From the NCBI RefSeq assembly GCF_905171765.1, contig NC_053392.1, forward strand, positions 443,018,837 through 443,082,836: DNA of 64,000 bases, read 5' to 3'. The notes beneath the pieces are model-generated. The model worked only from the letters and a program-made list of their open reading frames with translations. It had not been told where the DNA came from and did no database searches. The stretch is from Bufo bufo (lineage: Eukaryota > Chordata > Amphibia > Anura > Bufonidae). The position numbers and the translations under genes were made by a program. This document shows, one piece after another, positions 63,561-64,000 of the stretch. How positions within the stretch are numbered: position 1 is the stretch's first letter; every line of letters begins with the position of its first letter.

Positions 63561-64000
63561 CTCCATTGTTTACAACGTCAACTTCCAGGTTGTAGGCATA
63601 GATGAGCAGCATCCACAACACTTCCTAGTGCTGGAAGATCAGCCAGAAGTGTGTACGCCTACTACATCCTTCCCTGGGTCAAAACCCACACCCACTACAC
63701 CCTCCATCATCCATTTGCTGACTTCTCGTAATGTTTCTTCCCACACAGCTTCGATATGACAAGCAGTGGACTCCGCCTACTTTGCTTGTGGATCAAAGAT
63801 CACATGGGTCCGACATCACAACTATTGGAGCGGGGATCATGGGAGGCATGGTTGTGATGTCAGAGGAAATCCAGTCTCCACAGAGAGCAGTCATGTGACT
63901 ACTCTCCCAATCTCCTGAGCGAGACAGAAAAAGTAGCGCAAGTACAGTAGTAAGTTGTAGGGCGTGGCAGGGGAAGCACAGGGAAAGGGAAAAATGTATA
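63561..64000 (-). other. tbp intron, window edge
   Basis: No coding exon for TBP recognised and no clear repeat. A plus-strand frame here is short and unsupported. Confidence 0.4.

Overview
The window is vertebrate nuclear DNA, most likely from a frog or toad. The host inference rests on the transposon community rather than on any marker search. It contains DIRS elements carrying a tyrosine recombinase, several Tc1 families, hAT elements with minisatellite flanks, a Penelope-like element and several families of short inverted-repeat elements (MITEs), a mix I associate with anuran genomes. There is no bacterial-style gene organisation. Almost every long open reading frame belongs to a transposable element.

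One host gene can be identified. The last four coding exons of the TATA-binding protein gene (tbp) lie on the minus strand at 51982-52073, 46438-46605, 43009-43103 and 26953-27032. They total 435 nt including the stop. They join in frame and encode the C-terminal 144 residues of the DNA-binding saddle. The 3' UTR runs to about 26400. The introns are about 5.4, 3.3 and 16.0 kb, are filled with transposons, and the first of them has a GC rather than a GT donor. Upstream exons must lie beyond 64000.

Layout. 1-2387 holds the broken 5' part of a hAT transposase gene on the minus strand and its minisatellite. 2388 to about 23712 holds two further hAT transposase genes facing each other tail to tail (plus-strand gene 5911-9985, minus-strand gene 21990-18960), with minisatellites on both sides. 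This block is interrupted by an intact Tc1 element of DD37E spacing (2964-4532), a 758-bp insert, a LINE fragment, a second Tc1 (12736-18894) that itself carries a Penelope-like inverted pair (14104-18666), and a hairpin-rich insert (19.64-20.86 kb). 23.7-26.1 kb is a broken endogenous retrovirus. From 26.4 kb to the end is tbp and its introns. These contain two almost identical and apparently intact DIRS elements (31877-37739 and 56904-62823), an older DIRS relic split in two (30.0-31.8 and 41.4-42.7 kb), a 4.7-kb foldback element (46878-51546), two broken Tc1 elements, a mariner relic, a solo LTR and many MITEs.

Nesting gives a relative age order. The DIRS pair, the DD37E Tc1 and the Penelope-like insert are young, because their target duplications or reading frames are intact. 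The hAT genes, the retrovirus and the older DIRS are decayed hosts for later insertions. All assignments were made by eye from motifs; no database search was run.
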